From Deltaproteobacteria bacterium (GTDB taxonomy: Bacteria > Myxococcota_A > UBA9160 > SMWR01), in assembly GCA_019313605.1 (NCBI GenBank), contig JAFDAW010000035.1:1-14092 (forward strand): a stretch of 14,092 nucleotides of DNA. The letters run 5' to 3'. The position numbers and the translations under genes are program-made. This document shows positions 12,305-14,092 of the stretch, in pieces. The notes below the pieces were generated by a model. The model was not told the origin of the DNA, made no database searches, and saw nothing but the letters and a program-made list of their open reading frames with translations. Position 1 is the first letter of the stretch. Each line of letters opens with the position of its first letter.

Positions 12305-14092
12305 GTGACTACAAGGAGCCCGTCGTCGATCTCGCACTTTCGCGCGAACACGGGCTCACCGACGAAGAGTACGCGCGCATCGTTGAAATCCTCGGCCGGA
12401 CTCCGAGCTTTCCGGAGCTCGGGATCTTCTCCGTGATGTGGTCCGAACACTGCTCGTACAAATCGAGCAAGAAATATCTGAAGACACTGCCGACCGAGGG
12501 GGAGTGCGTCCTCCACGGGCCGGGCGAAAATGCCGGCGTCGTCGACATCGGGGGCGGCCTGGCCGCCGTCTTCAAGATCGAGAGTCACAACCACCCCTCG
12601 TTCATCGCGCCCGTGCAGGGGGCGGCAACGGGCGTGGGTGGGATTCTCCGCGACGTGTTCACGATGGGTGCGCGACCAGTCGCAAACCTCGACTCGCTGC
12701 GCCTCGGCCCGCTCGACCAGCCGCTGCACCAATATCTGTTGGCCGGCGTCGTCGAGGGCGTCGGGAGCTACGGCAATGCCGTCGGCGTCGCCACCGTCGG
12801 TGGAGAGACCCAGTTTCACGCGTGCTACGCGGGCAACATCCTCGTCAACGCGTTCAACCTGGGCATCATCGAGACCGACAAGATCTTCCTCGCGCGCGCG
12901 TCGGGCGTGGGCAACCCCGTCATGTACGTCGGCAGCAAGACCGGGCGCGACGGAATCCACGGTGCGAGCCTGCTCGCGTCGGCGGAGTTCGACGCCGAGA
13001 GTGAGGCCAAGCTTCCGACCGTGCAGGTCGGAGATCCATTCACCGAAAAGTGTCTGATCGAGGCCTGTCTCGAGTTGATGTCGACGGATGCGGTGGTGGG
13101 GATCCAGGACATGGGCGCGGCGGGCCTCACTTGTTCGTCTTTCGAGATGGCGAGCCTGTCGGGTACCGGGATCGCACTGGATCTCGACGTGGTCCCGCAG
13201 CGCGAGACCGGCATGATCCCCTACGAGTTGCTGCTGTCCGAGAGCCAGGAGCGCATGCTGCTGGTCGCCCAGGCGGGGCGCGAAGAAGAAGTGGCCGAGA
13301 TCTTCCGGCGCTGGGATCTCGACGTCGCGGTGGTCGGACGCGTGACCGACGACGGGCGAATGCGCATCCAATGGAAGGGCGAGACGGTCGTCGATATTCC
13401 GGTTGATCCCGTAGCGAAGAGTTCCCCCGAACTCGATCGCCCTGTCGTGCGCCCCGCGGACCTCGGCGAACGACAGAAACTCGACCTCGCCTCGATTGCG
13501 CCCGAAGAGGATTTCGAGGCGGCGCTGTGCGAATTGCTCGGCTCGCCGAACCTCGGATCGAAGGAGTGGATCTACCGCCAGTACGATCAACTCGTGCAGG
13601 GCGATACGGTGATCCGGCCCGGTGGCGACGCGGCGTTGGTTCGCGTTCGCGACCGAGACGGCGAGCCAACCGCGAAGGGGCTCGCGATGTCGCTCGACTG
13701 CAACCCGCGCTGGTGTTGGCTCGATCCGCACGTGGGCGCGATGGCCGCCGTCGCCGAGGCTGCCCGCAATGTCGCCTGCACTGGGGCCCGCCCGCTCGCG
13801 CTGACGAATTGCCTGAATTTCGGCAGCCCCGAGCGACCGGAGATCATGTGGGAATTCGCCGAGGCGATCCGCGGAATCTCCGAAGCCGCCGTAGCACTCG
13901 AGACGCCCGTGGTTTCGGGCAATGTCTCGTTCTACAACGAGACGTCGGGGCGCGCGATCTACCCGACGCCGACGATCGGGATCGTCGGGCTGCTCGAGAA
14001 CTGGGAGCGCCACGCGGTTTCGCACTTCCCGCAGCCGGGCCTGTCGATCGTTCTGCTCGGCGAGAGCCGCGAGGAGCTCGGCGGCAGCGAGT
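12301..14092 (+). CDS. purL: Phosphoribosylformylglycinamidine synthase subunit II, small PurL (3' end outside the window)
   Basis: The first 597 residues of a protein that is usually about 720-750 long. It catalyses ATP-dependent conversion of FGAR to FGAM using ammonia from PurQ. Signatures are MWSEHCSYKSSKK (46-58, with H50), KIESHNHPS (92-100, with H96), GAATGVGGILRDVFTMGARP (107-126), GVATVGGE (162-169), GIQDMGAAGLT and ESQERML. The second half-repeat is represented by PVVSGNVSFYNET. The loop after ESHNHPS reads FIAPVQG, where relatives commonly have an (A/Y)IEP(Y/F)QG pattern, so the Glu is replaced by Ala. The length and N-terminus mark the small, multi-subunit type that normally works with PurS and PurQ. 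purS is not in this window. ATG overlaps the purQ stop and no strong binding site is seen, so translation is probably coupled. Confidence 0.95.
   Translation, partial: MSDYKEPVVDLALSREHGLTDEEYARIVEILGRTPSFPELGIFSVMWSEHCSYKSSKKYLKTLPTEGECVLHGPGENAGVVDIGGGLAAVFKIESHNHPSFIAPVQGAATGVGGILRDVFTMGARPVANLDSLRLGPLDQPLHQYLLAGVVEGVGSYGNAVGVATVGGETQFHACYAGNILVNAFNLGIIETDKIFLARASGVGNPVMYVGSKTGRDGIHGASLLASAEFDAESEAKLPTVQVGDPFTEKCLIEACLELMSTDAVVGIQDMGAAGLTCSSFEMASLSGTGIALDLDVVPQRETGMIPYELLLSESQERMLLVAQAGREEEVAEIFRRWDLDVAVVGRVTDDGRMRIQWKGETVVDIPVDPVAKSSPELDRPVVRPADLGERQKLDLASIAPEEDFEAALCELLGSPNLGSKEWIYRQYDQLVQGDTVIRPGGDAALVRVRDRDGEPTAKGLAMSLDCNPRWCWLDPHVGAMAAVAEAARNVACTGARPLALTNCLNFGSPERPEIMWEFAEAIRGISEAAVALETPVVSGNVSFYNETSGRAIYPTPTIGIVGLLENWERHAVSHFPQPGLSIVLLGESREELGGSE

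Noticed and set aside
12094..14025. 643-residue open frame on the minus strand opposite purL
   Set aside because: It lies opposite clear purQ/purL coding sequence with perfect family motifs. The composition is typical of antisense shadows in GC-rich genes.

Overview
The window is GC-rich DNA (clearly above 60% by eye) with GTG starts at several genes, tightly overlapping genes, and long open frames on non-coding strands. Signal peptides, a lipobox lipoprotein with an OmpA peptidoglycan-binding domain, and a Bat operon indicate a Gram-negative bacterium with an outer membrane. A deltaproteobacterial or myxobacterial-type lineage is plausible, but nothing here fixes it. Coding density is very high and no gene-free stretch exceeds about 240 bases.

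Bases 1-6005 (+) hold the downstream part of a Bat ('aerotolerance') operon: a BatB-type von Willebrand A membrane protein fused to a BatC-like TPR/coiled-coil protein, then BatD, then BatE. Each downstream gene starts on a GTG that overlaps the previous stop (GTGA), with a GGAG motif 8 nt upstream. The first gene also starts in a GTGA context at the window edge, so another gene (probably batA) very likely precedes it. The products look like an inner-membrane and periplasmic assembly: an MIDAS-containing VWA domain, TPRs, a beta-rich periplasmic protein and an SH3-ended TPR protein.

Bases 6002-6973 (-) hold a YheT-type alpha/beta hydrolase convergent with batE. The two genes share one palindromic CTAG that gives both stop codons. 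After a short divergent spacer, bases 7178-9544 (+, possibly from 7136) encode a five-TM LtaS/OpgB-type alkaline-phosphatase-superfamily transferase with an extra C-terminal region. Bases 9654-10316 (+) encode a glycine-zipper OmpA-family lipoprotein with its own likely promoter. A strong stem-loop at 10329-10363 separates it from the convergent purC.

Bases 10395-14092 are a purine biosynthesis locus: purC (-) diverging from purQ-purL (+). purQ and purL overlap by ATGA, and purL runs off the window. purS, the usual partner of small PurL, is not encoded here. The conserved N-terminus of PurQ is present but has no in-frame ATG, GTG or TTG, so it probably starts at CTG (11597).

I see no mobile elements, CRISPR arrays, tRNA or rRNA. 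I did not find a wholly new system. The points most worth attention are the BatB-BatC fusion, the non-canonical purQ start, the altered PurL loop, and the altered metal-site motif in the LtaS-like enzyme.
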